Source: Hermatobates lingyangjiaoensis
Lineage: Eukaryota > Arthropoda > Insecta > Hemiptera > Hermatobatidae
DNA: 64,000 nucleotides
NCBI GenBank assembly: GCA_026182355.1
Contig: JAPFBL010001928.1
Span: forward strand, 3,509,501 to 3,573,500
Direction: 5' to 3'
Shown piece by piece: positions 9,895 through 23,500 of the stretch. Each line of letters begins with the position of its first letter. Position 1 is the stretch's first letter. Under the pieces are notes generated by a model. The model saw nothing but the letters and a program-made list of their open reading frames with translations. It was not told the origin of the DNA and searched no databases. Both the position numbers and the translations under genes were made by a program.

Positions 9895-9930
9895 GCTCTC
9901 TGATGATGTTGTAACGAAAGGCCTTAGAGT
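9895..9930 (+). ncRNA. Hammerhead-ribozyme-like motif (F7, right arm)
   Basis: GCTCT (9895-9899) pairs with AGAGT (9926-9930). CTGATGA is at 9900-9906, then an extra T, GT/AC stem II with loop TGTA, GAAA at 9916-9919, stem III palindrome AGGCCT (9919-9924) and T at 9925. Cleavage would fall between 9925 and 9926. All core bases match consensus. Stem II is very short. Confidence 0.7.
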
Positions 9931-10154
9931 ATTGTAATTAATATATATTTGTTTATTGTGGTGTTTAATTAATATATATATCTAAAGAGAATGTCAATTT
10001 TTTATTTTTGTTCTTTTTCTGTTTAATTTTTCCAGTTTTCTAAACATGGTTTTTAATCCTTCTGGTAATATGTACATCAATTCTCCAAATGATTTATTAC
10101 TGAAATCCATAACAGTAATACAACTTATAATTCTAAACTATAAATCTAACATAA

Positions 10155-10212
10155 ACTATACAATAAATTTTTCCGACGTTTCAGTGATCATAGACCATCT
10201 TCAGTAATATAA
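10155..10212 (-). ncRNA. Hammerhead-ribozyme-like motif (F9)
   Basis: Minus strand: CTGAAGA, T, GGT...ACT stem, GAAA, ACGT palindrome, C (GTC triplet). Stem I is not clear. It lies downstream of the minus-strand endonuclease remnant at 10409-10636, separated by a stretch that is T-rich on that strand. Confidence 0.5.
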
Positions 10213-10408
10213 AATTATAACTAATTAAAAATTAAATGAGGAAAAAATACTAACAATAATTATTATAAATAATTTATATACTAACTAATACTTTGCCATA
10301 CTGAGGAATTTATAACAATGAGAGAACAAGGTGGTTGCAAGTCGTGGAGGTTCCAAAATATCAGGTTTTCCAGTTTGATTCCTATAGTTACTTAAATTCA
10401 CTAAAGCA

Positions 10409-10636
10409 CTATGAGGCTGTCACTGAATCAGGGTTATTGCTTTGTTGGTTCCCTGCATGTAGCCATAAAATTCTGATAAAACTCGTTGTCTGGTTGTTGA
10501 TGTTAGGTTTATGTTTTCTTATACACAGGGCTTTTAAAATTTGCAGTCTAATATGGTCTTTTTCTTGGTATGAAATTTCTATACTGTTGTTTAATTTTTC
10601 TCTGCTCAGTTTGAGGCTATGTATGAGGCATATCAT
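10409..10636 (-). pseudogene. PLE GIY-YIG endonuclease C-terminus, second lineage
   Basis: The 75-codon minus frame contains HIRLQILKALCIRKHKPNIN and NNQTTSFIRILWLHAG. The pattern R/L-x-x-EAL-x-I-K-x-K-P-x-I-N-x-Q followed by a hydrophobic helix is typical of the C-terminal half of PLE GIY-YIG domains; here the catalytic-type glutamate is replaced (LKALCI). It differs clearly from the LNLNR-ending lineage elsewhere in the window. The plus-strand frame at 10335-10652 is its shadow. Confidence 0.65.
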
Positions 10637-10654
10637 GGAAATGATCTTTTAGAT

Positions 10655-11290
10655 TTTTAGGCAGTGTGAGCATAGTTTAGACATGGCGCTGGCTAAACTA
10701 ATTTGAATCAACGTTTGAACTTAAGTCCAAGTAGATTTTGAAGATTTCATCCTGATTGAAATTGTTTTCACTTTGTTTATTTCCCTGGACATGTGGTAAC
10801 TTACAACTGTGTTTAGTTCTTATGCTCGCATTTTGGTTGCTGCATATATTTTCTGTAGAAGAGATTTATAATAATTTACACTTCGCTATTCTATGTCCCA
10901 TTAAAATATCCGAAAGGTAAATCACTCTAAATACACACTTGGAGTCCAAACATATTTAATTACTTTGTGATTTATTGGATAAAATTCAATTATAATATAT
11001 TTAAATAACAATGCTTACAAATTACATTTAACCAAATCATTTATGTTCTGTTATTAAGTAATGGTAATATTTATTTAAAAAATGTTCAATCAGTTATATT
11101 ATTTGTATGATATAAGTTTAATATTAACAAGTTGGACCACTATTAAAATCTATGGCTAATAAAATTAAGCTTCTTCCTTCTACATTTCTTGGAAAAAAAT
11201 TAATAATCGTTAAAAGTAAATAACAAGATTATATTGAAATATTTATTTAAAACAAGTCTATTAAAAGACTAAAATTAATCAAGGAATATT
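10655..11290. other. Unassigned AT-rich sequence
   Basis: Nothing recognised. Confidence 0.4.
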
Positions 11291-11294
11291 TTAA

Positions 11295-12300
11295 AAAAAT
11301 CTGCAGTGACCTTCTTTCAACTTTACTGTAACATAATATTAAACTTCTTGGGTATGTAATGTCCATTTAGACATAATATAAATATTTATAAAGTTATCAA
11401 TCCTGTTGTCAATATACTCATGCACGCCTGTTCTTGTACATCACACAACTGATGCATATAATATCATTAGTATGATCAGAGCAGTAATAGCACTTTTATA
11501 AAGCCATAGTAAAGATTTTGTGTCACAACAGAATAATCACTCTTACAGGAGAACGTGGCTTTTGTTCCTACAGCCAGTGGATCTGTTACATTTGATGTTG
11601 TTTATCTGACCTCCATTAAAGATTAAGCCATAGTTTTACCTTTAAGACTTCAAAATATTCCTATTTTGTTTAACATTCTGATATTGTCAGAAATATGTAA
11701 CAATAAAATATCAGTGTCATTGAATCACCGAAGATACCTTAAAATTAGTATCCATTTTGTAAATATAAATCTAAACAAACATTGCAGGTGAACTATTAAT
11801 CAATGATGAATATTCAGTTGTTATAGCATTATTGCTCATGTAGTTAATTCAAATTTCACTAAATTTTTTTATAAATTGTTAACTTTTTGGCAAAAATTTC
11901 ATTGTTCTCAATAAGCCGTTTAAAGTCCAAAAAAAATTTCTAGAAACATAAAATATACCATAATGCCGCTTTGGTTAATACATTTTTGATGAAAATTATC
12001 TCAACTTATCTCTATTATAATGCTTTACTTTGAGGCATAATTTCATTTTGATCCATCAAACGGTACGGCTTGTATTCTCATAAGCTTTCAAATTGACTCA
12101 TAAGTAAAAATGTATACATTTTATTGAAAACAAAATATTTCCAGTTGAAATAAAACTCTGAGGTTTTTTTTTTCAGTAACTGATTCTGTTCTTTCTATGA
12201 TGATAAAAAAAAATGTCAAGTCTCTAGAGTTTATCGTTAGGAGAAAAAAAGTTTAAAAACACAATTTGGCAAAAAAATGACTTACCAAAAATGTTAATAT
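11295..12300 (-). mobile_element. Decayed, internally deleted copy of the long-TIR element
   Basis: The start (near TTTCAACTTTACTGTAACAT) and 11303-11660 match the terminal repeat of the copies at 15781 and 26084. From about 11860 the sequence is the reverse complement of their interior, e.g. the word equivalent to TGAAACTATGCC. A large internal part and the far terminal repeat are missing. Confidence 0.65.
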
Positions 12301-14140
12301 AAAAAAATATACAATATATGATAATCTTGTATCTGTATATAAATATTTTATGTTTAATATTATTTCTCTCAGTTTTAAATCCTTTAATAAGTCACTTATT
12401 AATAATTAGTAATATTAATTAATTAATAAATTAATTAACTGACAAATATAATCAAACACAATAAGTCTATATAAAGAGAAGAAAGGTTTTGGCGGTATAT
12501 TGCTTAAAACTGACTTATTTTAAGTTATATTTACGTTCTGTGCATTAGGTAAACGGAATTCACCCTTGCAAAAATGTCTGTATGATTATTTGTCCAAATA
12601 TTTTGCTACAAGCCAACTCAGTTATCATAGGGAGCTGAAACCTTGACAGTAGATTTGTGTATGACTAACTTAAAACATAGTATTTAAATGGATTGTAAAG
12701 TCAACATAGATGCGAATTTATTGACCTTTTAACTGTGTTTGGCTAGCTACACAGATATAAAAATATATAGCTATACATATACAAGTATTTTTAAGTGCCT
12801 TATACTTTAGCAGGTAGGTATAGTTAGTTGATTTTAATTTCATTTGCATTTATCATAAGTTTACCCTCTTTAAATAAGTGAGTCCTACCTGCCTGCTTAA
12901 TAAATAAGAATTATTCCCAGAACAGAAATTTGAACTCAGTATCAAAACCTGCAAAACGTAAAAGAATGTGCAGATCTAATGACAGTTATGGGTTGTACTA
13001 CTAATAATAAAATTATCAACAATTCTATAAGTTGTAGTAATATTTTAGATTACCACATATCAGCTATTAATTTTGATAAAATAACCTTCAAAGACAGGTA
13101 GTATAATATAAGTCTCTATAATAATATAAGTCAGCTAGTATAATGTATATAAGAAACCTAAGGAATTACTCAAAAAAAAAGATTCTGAGTGTTTAGATAA
13201 TGTTTAAAATTAATTACTTCATTTATAAATATTAAATTAAAAGCAGTCATGAGTTTAATAATTATTTCCTAACTATTTGCAATATATAATCTATTTCAAT
13301 TAAGCTGATTTAAAAAGTAATAGGTTTAAGCTAGATTTTTAAAATTAGTTTAAAACAAAAAATGGTTGTAGAATAACAGTTTCCTGATATTTGCATTGAA
13401 ACATTAATTAAAAAGAAGTTATATTCATGTGTTGTTATTGATTAACAACTATTTTTTTAAATCAATTTATTTAGCATGCTCCATATGTTATATTACATGC
13501 TATCGAATCATAGTTTTAACATAAAAATACATTACAATAAGATTACATCAAACCGTTCATTACATTAAACTAAACATTAAGATACACACTATAAAAGTAT
13601 TAACAACTATTATGCTATGTTGTATTAAAACTATTTTACCTTTTTATATAGAAAGTTTTAAACGATATAGATGTTAAAATTTCATTAAAAACTGAATCAT
13701 TAGTCAAACATATCTTTATTCATTAAAACATATCTTTATTAAAACATATCTTTACTAATATTTGTGACATTTCTTTCTATAAATATAATTACTGATATTA
13801 CTGTTTTCCTTTTTTTTTATGATATTAAAAGATTGAATTGCATCTATTGTTATTAATAAGTAGAAAACCACTTAATATATATAATATTCTAAAGAATTAG
13901 AAATATTTAAATGAAGGTATATTACATTAGTTTTGTAGGAATAACTTTTTTTTAAAATTGTACTTTAATTGTATATTAATTTAAATTTTATAAATGTGTG
14001 AAAGTTTTACTTGCATATTTAACTAAAAATGATACATATACTAATTAGTAAAGATGTGTTTCATTTTCTGTTTTTTGCATTACTATAATGTAGTAGTTGT
14101 TATAGTACATGCATATTGTTATTACCACTGAGGTTAGTAA
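12300..14140. other. AT-rich sequence with a small 20-bp tandem repeat
   Basis: AAACATATCTTTATT occurs at 13706-13720 and 13726-13740 and again with one change from 13742. Otherwise nothing recognised. Confidence 0.5.
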
Positions 14141-14144
14141 GATT

Positions 14145-14241
14145 AATATTAGAATTAGAAAAAACCGTCATACCTCGTAAGTTGATATCGTAATCCGATA
14201 TCAACTTACGAGGTATGACGGTTTTTTCTAATTCTAATATT
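14145..14241. repeat. Perfect 46-bp inverted repeat with 5-nt loop
   Basis: Arms 14145-14190 and 14196-14241 are exact reverse complements, loop TAATC. The stem includes GGTATGACGG and CAACTTACGAGG. A 12-bp direct repeat, AGTTGTTATAGT, lies at 14094-14105 and 14243-14254. No (TA)n and no hammerhead-like core, so it is not one of the PLE palindromes. Could be a minimal foldback element or a long hairpin RNA source. Confidence 0.85.
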
Positions 14242-14254
14242 AAGTTGTTATAGT

Positions 14255-15780
14255 GTCTGAGATTAATGTTTCAGACATTAAAATACAATTAATATCTGAA
14301 AGTCTATTAATTATATAAATAGTTTTGGATGTTAAATAGTTTAATAGTTTAAAATGATGATTTCAAATAATAATTAACTTACATAGTTAATTATTCAGAA
14401 ATAATTAGTTATTATTTCTCAACACTTTTGTTTGTCATCATTTAATACTAATAATTTAACACAAGGGAGTAAAAAAAGAAATGATTGTTTTAAATTGTGT
14501 ACTAACCTCCTTCTTGATGCCTAGATGTTTTTATTCTTTTCTTCTTTCTTTTCAAACAATTATACAAACATCAAAATAAGTTCACATATGATAATTATTT
14601 AGTAAGCTAACTTGTTAAATCACTTTTAGACTGCTATATGTAATCATTTTTTTCGAAATTCCGATTAAAAAAACCGACGCTTCCAGTTGTAACAAAAAAC
14701 GAATGACGGCCATTATGGTTTGAAACAATATAAAAGAGATTTAGTTAATTTAAGCCAGTGTTGATGCATGGACAAGAAATAATCATAAACTAAATATACA
14801 CCTAGAAATATTGATGTTTTTGTGTTAAAAAAAAAGAGATTATATTTAATCTATATTAATCTAAAATAAACATTGTAAATAGGTATTTTATTATAAAAGA
14901 AATAAAATAAAATTAATACATACATTAGTAGAATTAGTAATTGACTTTCCAGGTCTGTCGATAATAATACGTTTTATATTTTAATAAATTATATGGGAGT
15001 GCACACAACATTGCTAAAAGTAAATATATTACTAAGTTAAATCAAAAGATATTTAATTCAGTGTTTCTTTTTAAAGCAGTTATCTCTATTTTGCTAGTTT
15101 TAACGAAAATTTAATCATTGTCACAGTTTACTTATTAAAGAAATCAAATGAATCACGATGACTAATAATTATGAATACACAAATTATGTAATATTTCAAA
15201 TTAATTTTCAGTATTTTGCAAATCACCATACAAATGTTTACATAGTTAATTATTTTATCGACTAAATTTTATTCTAAGACATGTAATTAGTTGTATAACT
15301 TTTTTTACTTATTTATCTTAATATATAAATTAATTTAATACATTTAAATTATTAATTAAAGTAGTATTTTTGAAAAAAAAATTCTTTTAACTCACAACTA
15401 TGCAAGAAGTTATTGTGTGGTTTTTACTCATGATTTGTAAACTACTTTTCTATTGTAAACTTTAAGCATGATTCTTAAGATATATATTTTTAAGTAATTG
15501 GCGTTGCTATAGGTTCTTTGAAAAGATATGTGTTTGTCGATATACCTACAACACATGTGCGGTTTATGCAAGCTCTCTTCAGCATCAAACTTTTCTCCAC
15601 ATGAAATAAATAGTAATTAGTGAGTATCACTCTAAAGTAGAATAAGACCTTTTTTTTTTACAATTTGAACAGATCATACTTGTGTTGCTCTCAAAATATA
15701 GGAATATATCCAAAAACCGGCATGATATAATGATATAATGAACTGCGAAAAGTATTGGATCACTTTGATACTAATAAATA
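14255..15780. other. Unassigned AT-rich sequence
   Basis: Nothing recognised. Confidence 0.4.
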
Positions 15781-17903
15781 AAATCTGGAGTGGCCTATAC
15801 TCAACTTTACTGTAAGTCCTGCAAGTAAACTTCTTGTGAATATAATATATTATATCCTATTCAAGTATAATATAAATGTCTAAATAGGAGATGTTTGTTA
15901 GTCTTTCATTCCTGAATATAGTACCGATAGTAAATTGATCCACTTAAAAATATACAAAATTATTTTTGTATATCACACTACTGATGCATATAATATCATT
16001 AGTATAACTACAGCAGTAATAATATTTTGAAAAGCCAAAGTGAAGATTTCATGTTACGAAATAATCTCCTACAAGAGAACATGACTTTTGTTTTAATAGC
16101 CATTGGATGTCTTACATACTCGTAGTTTATCTGATCTTCTTCTACATTGAAGATTTAAGAATTTAACTTTAAGATTTAAGTTACCCATTTAAAACTTGAA
16201 AACATTCCTATTTTTTTTGTAAAATGTCAGGAGCATGTAAGCAAAAAAGGCGTTTAAAGGTAATTTTTACTTTACTATAAGTAAAGTATAGTGATCGTGA
16301 AAAAATTCGATCTCGAGATTTTGACGGAATTACATGTTTTGAGGTCCCAGAAGTCGTTTTATGACGTTTTTTCGATGATGTCTGTGTGTGTGTGGGTGAG
16401 TGTGTTAGCATTGCTTGTTACCACGCTACGGTCCAGAATCTTTGATGGATCAAGTTGATATTTTACACAAAAATGGGCCCCATAAAGACGAAGATCCATA
16501 TTGTTTGGGAAGAATTATGCATGATGGGAAAGTCACTTTTTTTGCCAAAAACCGTTTTTTTTAAAAAATTTATTTCTCCTAAATTGGTAATCCTACAGTT
16601 CTGAATTTTTGACATTATCTTTGAGGTTACAGATGCAACAAACGAAAAATATATTCAGAATTTTAAAACAACGGGAAATATTTTTTTTTCACTAAAATGT
16701 AAAAATTTTGACTTTTAATTCAATCTAAAACCTTGTGAGAGCGATACAAACCATACTGTTTGACGGGTCAAAATGAAACTATGCCTATAAATAGAACATT
16801 ATGTGGAGAATGAGTTGAGATATTTTTTTTCAAAATTACATTCGCTAAAGGGGCGTTACAGTACGATTTCTGTTTTCACAAAATGATTTTTTGACGCTAA
16901 ACGGCTCATTAAAAAATGATGAAAATTTGACCAAAAAAGGACCCAAAAATTAGCAATTTATAAAAAAAAATTCATGAAGTTTCAATTACGGGAAAGAGCA
17001 ATAACCATATAAAAACTCTTTGTTTATCCTAGACTAAGAGATCACCTGCTATACTTGTCGATTTTTTTATATTTTTGTACATTGTTTACATTGACTTAGA
17101 AATTTTTTGAGCAAATCCATTGAAATAAAATTGATATTTATAAAGGAATAATTTAAATTGTTTATTGACTTATATGAGATGTAAGAGGAATAATATTGGC
17201 AGGAAAATAATAACACTCACTCAGAAAAAATTCGTATATATGTTATTTGACAAAGGGGAAAGAAAATGATCTTATTAAATACGAAGAAGCTTATTATTAT
17301 TATTATTTTAAAGATTAAAATTCCCAGTATAATAATTCTATAAAAGACCGAAAATGTAAAAGATAATTCAAAATTTAAATCTTTCGTTTAGAGATTAATA
17401 AATGTAATTATCGTACATATTTAATTATAAATCATCTTAAAACAACATTATTTCTTCGATGTTTATGATGTTTTTCAGAGAAAAAAATGGTATTTTACTG
17501 TTTTAAATTTGAAAATTTTACATTAATATTCAATGTAGAAGGATGTCAAGTAAACGATGTAAGAAATCTATAGGCTATTTGAACAATAGTCATGTTCTCT
17601 TGTAGGATAATATTTCGTTTCAAGAAATATTCACATTGTTTTTTCAAAAATTTTATTACTGTTGTAGTTATACAATGAAATTATTTGCAAATAATAAATT
17701 ATTTGTGATGTACAAAAATAAGCTTATAAATTGATATGTCCTTCAATCACTATCTGTACTACCTCACGAATGAAATGCTAATAATTATATACCATTTAGA
17801 TATTTATGTTATGCTTAAATGAGACGTTATGTTTTATATACTCAAGAAATTTGACATTAAGTTACTTATAGTAAAGTAGAGCGTAGGCCACTCCAGATTT
17901 TTT
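15781..17903 (+). mobile_element. Non-coding element with ~370-bp terminal inverted repeats, copy B
   Basis: Begins AAATCTGGAGTGGCC and ends with the reverse complement, GGCCACTCCAGATTT. The terminal repeats extend about 370 bp inward (to about 16150 and from about 17530). The interior (16230-17520) is shared with copy C at 26084-28134. No transposase-like frame is visible. I could not fix a target-site duplication because the flanks are A/T runs. Confidence 0.8.
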
Positions 17904-17934
17904 TTATAGTTAAGGCAGAACGGCAATTATAACA

Positions 17935-20300
17935 GGGTTAGCTATTATGCTAATAATTAAATATAATATTAAGTTTAGCTAAAGGTAAGACGACATTGTC
18001 TGACAGTTGGTCAGCAAATTTAAATAAATTAGCTAAAATAATTAGCATGATTAAGACCCTGTTTAATTAAACAAATTAGTTTTGAGTAATTAATAAAAAT
18101 GAATCAGCTATATATGTTTATAATTAGAATTCATTAGTTATAATGATAATTATATTTATACCTTACAGTAATTATTTGTAATTATTCAAAGAAATATGTT
18201 TAAATAATCTATCTATATATTTATAAATCTCTGATATTCTTGTTGAAATATTTGCACACAGGTGAAAATTGGAATACCTGTTAATTTCAGGTTATGACCA
18301 ATTATTCAAATAAATATTAAAGAAAACAGTGAGTAATATATGACTTTTCAAATAGCGGTATTAAAAAGAAAGAAGAATGAAAAGTAAATTCTCTCAACAT
18401 AAGGTAAGTAAAATGAATGACTCCAGATGTAAAATCAATCCATTTATGTTATAGAATAAATCTGAGGAGTATTTCTAATTCAAAAAACGACCAGGAAATT
18501 GGTCAATTTTCCAGTTTCAAATCAATTTAACAATTTTATTTGGAACTAAAGCAATAAACAGATGTGTGAAATGCCGAAAGTTTATATAATAAACTATTAC
18601 ATTAGAAGTTTCAAACGAATAATTTGAAGTTAATACAAACATGAACACAAATGTCAGTTTAAATACAATTGTTCTAAAGTAATATTATAATGACACATTC
18701 CTTGCATTAATGTTATTTTAATTGGATAAGATAAATAAAATATTTCAATGTACATATTTGAATATATATCTTATTCATGTAATAAAATAAATGAAATTTT
18801 CCACTTATAAATTATTTATTATTCTACTAAATATACTCTGGGTACATCTTGAATCATGTTAATAATACTATATCAAAAGCTGGGGTCATATAAGAGTCTT
18901 TGCTTTCATGACTTAATATCAAGAAACAGCAGTAACAGTTATTTCTGTCAATCACACTCAGTGAATTTATTTTATTAATTGTTGCTATAATTTCTAAACA
19001 TTGAGTGAAACAAGGGGTCGTGGGGTGTCTAGTTGGTAACTATAAATTAGTAAAGCACTTTCACTTTTAGAAGTATTTAGGTAAATGATCAGTTTATATA
19101 AAATGTGATTTCTTTGTGCAAAGAACTATAATTTGATGAGTAGGAGTTAAAAAAAACTGAACCATAATGATAGGTAGAAATATTATAGAATAGTATGTTT
19201 TATCACTATTTTTAACTTTCTTTATGTAGCAATTAAAAAATGTATGCTACTATTCACTCTATTGCACTTTATCTTCAAACGAGACAGAGAGAAATGAAGA
19301 TTATTTCTACTGATATTTCATAGAGCAAATAACTTTATATAATTTATTAAGATGAATTAACCATATATGTCTATAATTAGAACATGATTAGACTGTGCAA
19401 AATAAGTTAAAATCATTAGTAATTATGAATTAGTTACGCCTTTATTTTGAATAAATTAAATAAAATTATTAGCAAATATAAATCGTGATTGCTTTTGTAC
19501 AAATAACTATACATAGTTATTAATTATGTATTTAATCACAGACATTCCATCATAACAAATCATTAAATGTGACCAGCTTGTTTAAAACTGCATATTCATT
19601 CAGTAAATAACTATGAATGATTAATGATAATTAGAGATGTAGGTTATATCTGAATAAATTAGTTAAAATGGCCGCCATCTTTAAAACTCTGTTCAGTTAA
19701 ATTGTATTAATTGGTTAAAATTATCATCAAATTTAAAATATAATTTCATTTTTCAAATAATTTTGAATGACAACTTTGTATAATTTACTCATAAACATTT
19801 TATTTAAATATATAACTCGTGATTCCCTTTAACAAATAACTATACATATTTAGTAATTATGTATTAATCACAAACATTCTATCTTAATGAATACTTAATG
19901 TGATCAATATGTTTAAACTCGATTTCATTGAGTACATAACTTGGAATGATTAGTAATAATTATACATGTAGGTCTATTCTAAATAAATTAGATAAGACAA
20001 ACGCCATATTGAAAACTCAATTTTATTTAAAATATGACTCTGAATAATTAATAATGATTAATTAGGAACGTACCTTTAATGTGAATAAATTAGTTAGAAT
20101 GATCAGCATGTTTAAAACTCATTTTCATTGAAATAATAACGTTAAATAATTAGTTCTTTTGGTAATTTATTATAAATGGCCGCCATATTTGTATAATAAA
20201 TTAGTATAATTTAGTGGATACGTATTATATTTAAATGAATTATCTAATATGATTAGTATCACAATTTTAGAGTGCCAATGACTATGAATAATGTCATTTT
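17935..20300 (+). repeat. Degenerate AT-rich satellite, block 1
   Basis: Recurrent word pairs such as AATAAATTAGTTAAAATG and CATGTTTAAAACTC recur at roughly 90-140-bp spacing (19650, 20085, 20110 and others). This block faces opposite to the block at 20500-24460. Confidence 0.65.
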
Positions 20301-20500
20301 CTTATAAAAATCATGCTTACTTGATAACAGCTGCTGTAGATTACTTGCAAGCACCTCTACACTCAGAGCACCACCAATTTGGAATGATGTGAGTCGAAAA
20401 GTCCAGGGTACATTTATAACTTCCGAACAGGTTGTGCGAAAACATGGCTTAATTTCCCATTATTAATATTTCTTTTATTTTTATTTTATCAAATAAAATG
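20301..20500. other. Spacer between opposed satellite blocks
   Basis: A less AT-rich segment (CAAGCACCTCTACACTCAGAG at 20349) without the satellite words. Confidence 0.5.
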
Positions 20501-23500
20501 TATTTAAATAATATATAAAAATTGACTATTCATAGTTACTTCCAAAATCAAATCATAAATAACACAAGCTGATCATTTTAGCACATTCATTCACTTAAAT
20601 GTAGATAACACTATCATAATTACAATTTATTTATAATTATTTGCTCAATTGAACGACATATTAAACATTTTGATTATTTTAAATAATAACGAAAATATTT
20701 CAAGTCATTTCTTTAATTATTTAGGTTCTATGATTGTCATTATTTTAACTTATTGATTCCAATTAAATGAACATAGGTTATTGAGAATAAAAAAAAACTA
20801 TTTAAAATAAAGTCTTTAATGAATTAGGTTTATAATTTACTGCTGTATACTTTTAAAGCATTCAAAAATAAGAATATCTCCTTATAAAATATAATCTTAT
20901 AAGATACATCATACATAACATTGCTTCATCCTGCACCTTAGACATTTTCAAGGTAGCAGTTCTATAGAAATAATGTTATGAAAACTTCATTAAATATTGA
21001 TGATATGCAACATAGATTGTCTTATTGTAACTAATTTATTCCAATTAAAACATAATATAACCTTTGTCATTACGTTAACTAATTTTGTCGAATGAAACAA
21101 GTATTTTCGTTTCATTGTAAATAATTATTCAGTAATTGTCTTCGGAAAGTATTTTCAAACCTCGTCATTTTTTTAACTAATTTGTTTAATTGAATGGAAC
21201 ATCATATGTGTTCATATTAACTTACTTTTTACAGTGCTTTCTTTAAAAAAGTATTTTATAACCTTATCGTTATTATAACTAATTTTGACGAATTAAACAA
21301 ACATTTACGTATTCATAGTAAATAATTGTTTAATATCTTTCAAAACTTAAAATAGATTGACATTAATGTAACTGATTTATTCCAATTAAACGAATATAAC
21401 TTTAACATAACCTTCAGCATAGCATAACTTCGTTGTTATTATTATAACTAATTTAACCAAATTAAACAAACATTTACGTATTCATAGTAAATAATTATTT
21501 AATATCTTTCAAAACTTAAAATAGATTGACATTAATGTAACTGATTTATTCCAATTAAACGAATATAACTGTAACATAACCTTCAACGTAGCATAACTTT
21601 GTTATTATTTTAACTAATTTATCCAAATGAAATAAACATTTACGTATTCGTTGTAAATAATTATTCAGTAATTGTTTTCGAAAAGTATTTTCTAACCTTG
21701 TCATTTTTTAACTAATTTAGTCAAATGAAACGAACACCTTATGTGTTCATATTAACTTGCTGTTTAAAGTGCTTTCTTCAACAAATTATTTTCTAACCTT
21801 GTAGTTATTTTAACTAATTTAGTCAAATAAAGCCATCATTATAAGTAGTCATACAAGAAAATTATTCTTTTGGTTATAGCCATGTTATTATTATGTATAA
21901 TTTAGTTTATTTTTATTAAAGAACATGACTTGACCATATTAACTGTTTTTAATCTCCTCAAATCTATTCTGAGAGCGTGCTGACATGTTTTACTTATTTA
22001 TTTATTACTTAGTTTTTGTAATAAATGAATGAATTTAGTAAAAAAAAAGACATTCAAGTTGTATAATTCTGCTATTTTGAGCTCTTATTAGCTATAACTA
22101 TAAATCATCACATTTATTATAGAATATGCTGTAAAAGATAAACATTTCCTCTCGTCTTGCTTTTTTTTTGTTCTAACTGTGTATTTGTGTTTTACTTTAT
22201 TCACAAACATGTATAAAATAGAAATATCTAATTTGCAGAAAGAAAAATGACTTCTAAAGGAACTGCATCAAGTTATGATTAAGCAATTCAATCATTTCTT
22301 CAATCAACTACTTTTGTTTTAAACATTCTATTAACTAAGTTCTTCCAATTAAACGAACATAACTTATTCAGAATAACAAAACTATCTACAGTAGTTTGTT
22401 CAATGAATTAGTTTCCAACCTTGTCATAATTATGTATAATTAAGTTATTCTAATTAACGAACATGAGTTCGTCAGAATAACAAAATATACATTTCATTTC
22501 TTTAATTAATGGAGTTTTATTAAAACAAATGACCAGCAGTTTAACTAAGTCACTCGAATTAAACAAACATTACGTATCGAGATTCATACATGATTTACAC
22601 TTATTTCTACAGTATTTAAAATGTTGAATCATTGTTATCATTTTAATAAATTAAGTCAACTTAAGACAGATAATAGTCATTCAGATTTGAAAATTGTTGT
22701 AAATAATTTCTGAATGAATAGAGTTCAAACAACGTTCATCATATTAACAAATTTATTGAAGACAAACGAATATTACATATTCATAATATCAAACAATTAG
22801 CCTTTATTTCTCCAAACATAGGAGTTTTAAACATTGTTATCGTATTGACAAACTTCTAATAATTAAATAAGCATTAATTATTCTGAATAACAAATGATTT
22901 AAAGTAATTTCTTCAAATCATTGTTATGATTATAAATAATTGGTTAAAATGAACAAAAATGGCTTAATTGGTATAACAAAGATATTCAAAAGTAATTTCT
23001 TTTACAAATACGTTTCTAACATTATCATAATTACGAGTATAACTAAATGACCCAAATAAAGGGAAATGACGTATTCATAATAACAAATTATTTAAGGTAA
23101 TTTCATCAATGAAATAAGTAGTTTCTTACAATACCACTATTCTAACTATTTAGTCAAACTAAACAAACTTTCTTAGTCAGATTTCTAAAAACTTTCAATT
23201 TATCCCTTCAGCAAAAGAGATCATGCAATTGTTGTAATATTAACTAATTCATTCAGATTAAACGAATATTATACGTTTTCATATTAACTTGTTATTTAAA
23301 ATAATTTCTTCCCAAAGGTAGTTTATAACCTTATAATTATTTTAACTACTTGAGGCATATTAAACATCATTTTACGTAGTCATATTAACAAATTATTTAA
23401 AGTAATTCATCGTAATAGGAGTTTATAACCCTTTTATGATTTTAACAAATTTCGTCAAATTAAATCAAGATCATACGTGTTCATAAGAACTGATTATTTC

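Larger units (their letters stand above)
9667..9969. mobile_element. Near-perfect palindrome, PLE-derived family F7
   Basis: Arms 9667-9812 and 9824-9969 are almost exact reverse complements (about 146 bp) around an 11-bp centre. Each arm carries a complete hammerhead-like motif. Diverged copies lie at 35055-35280 and 50190-50445. Confidence 0.9.

Noticed and set aside
16208..16411. Minus-strand 67-codon frame in the long-TIR element
   Set aside because: It spans a GT-rich tract and is not kept in the second copy.
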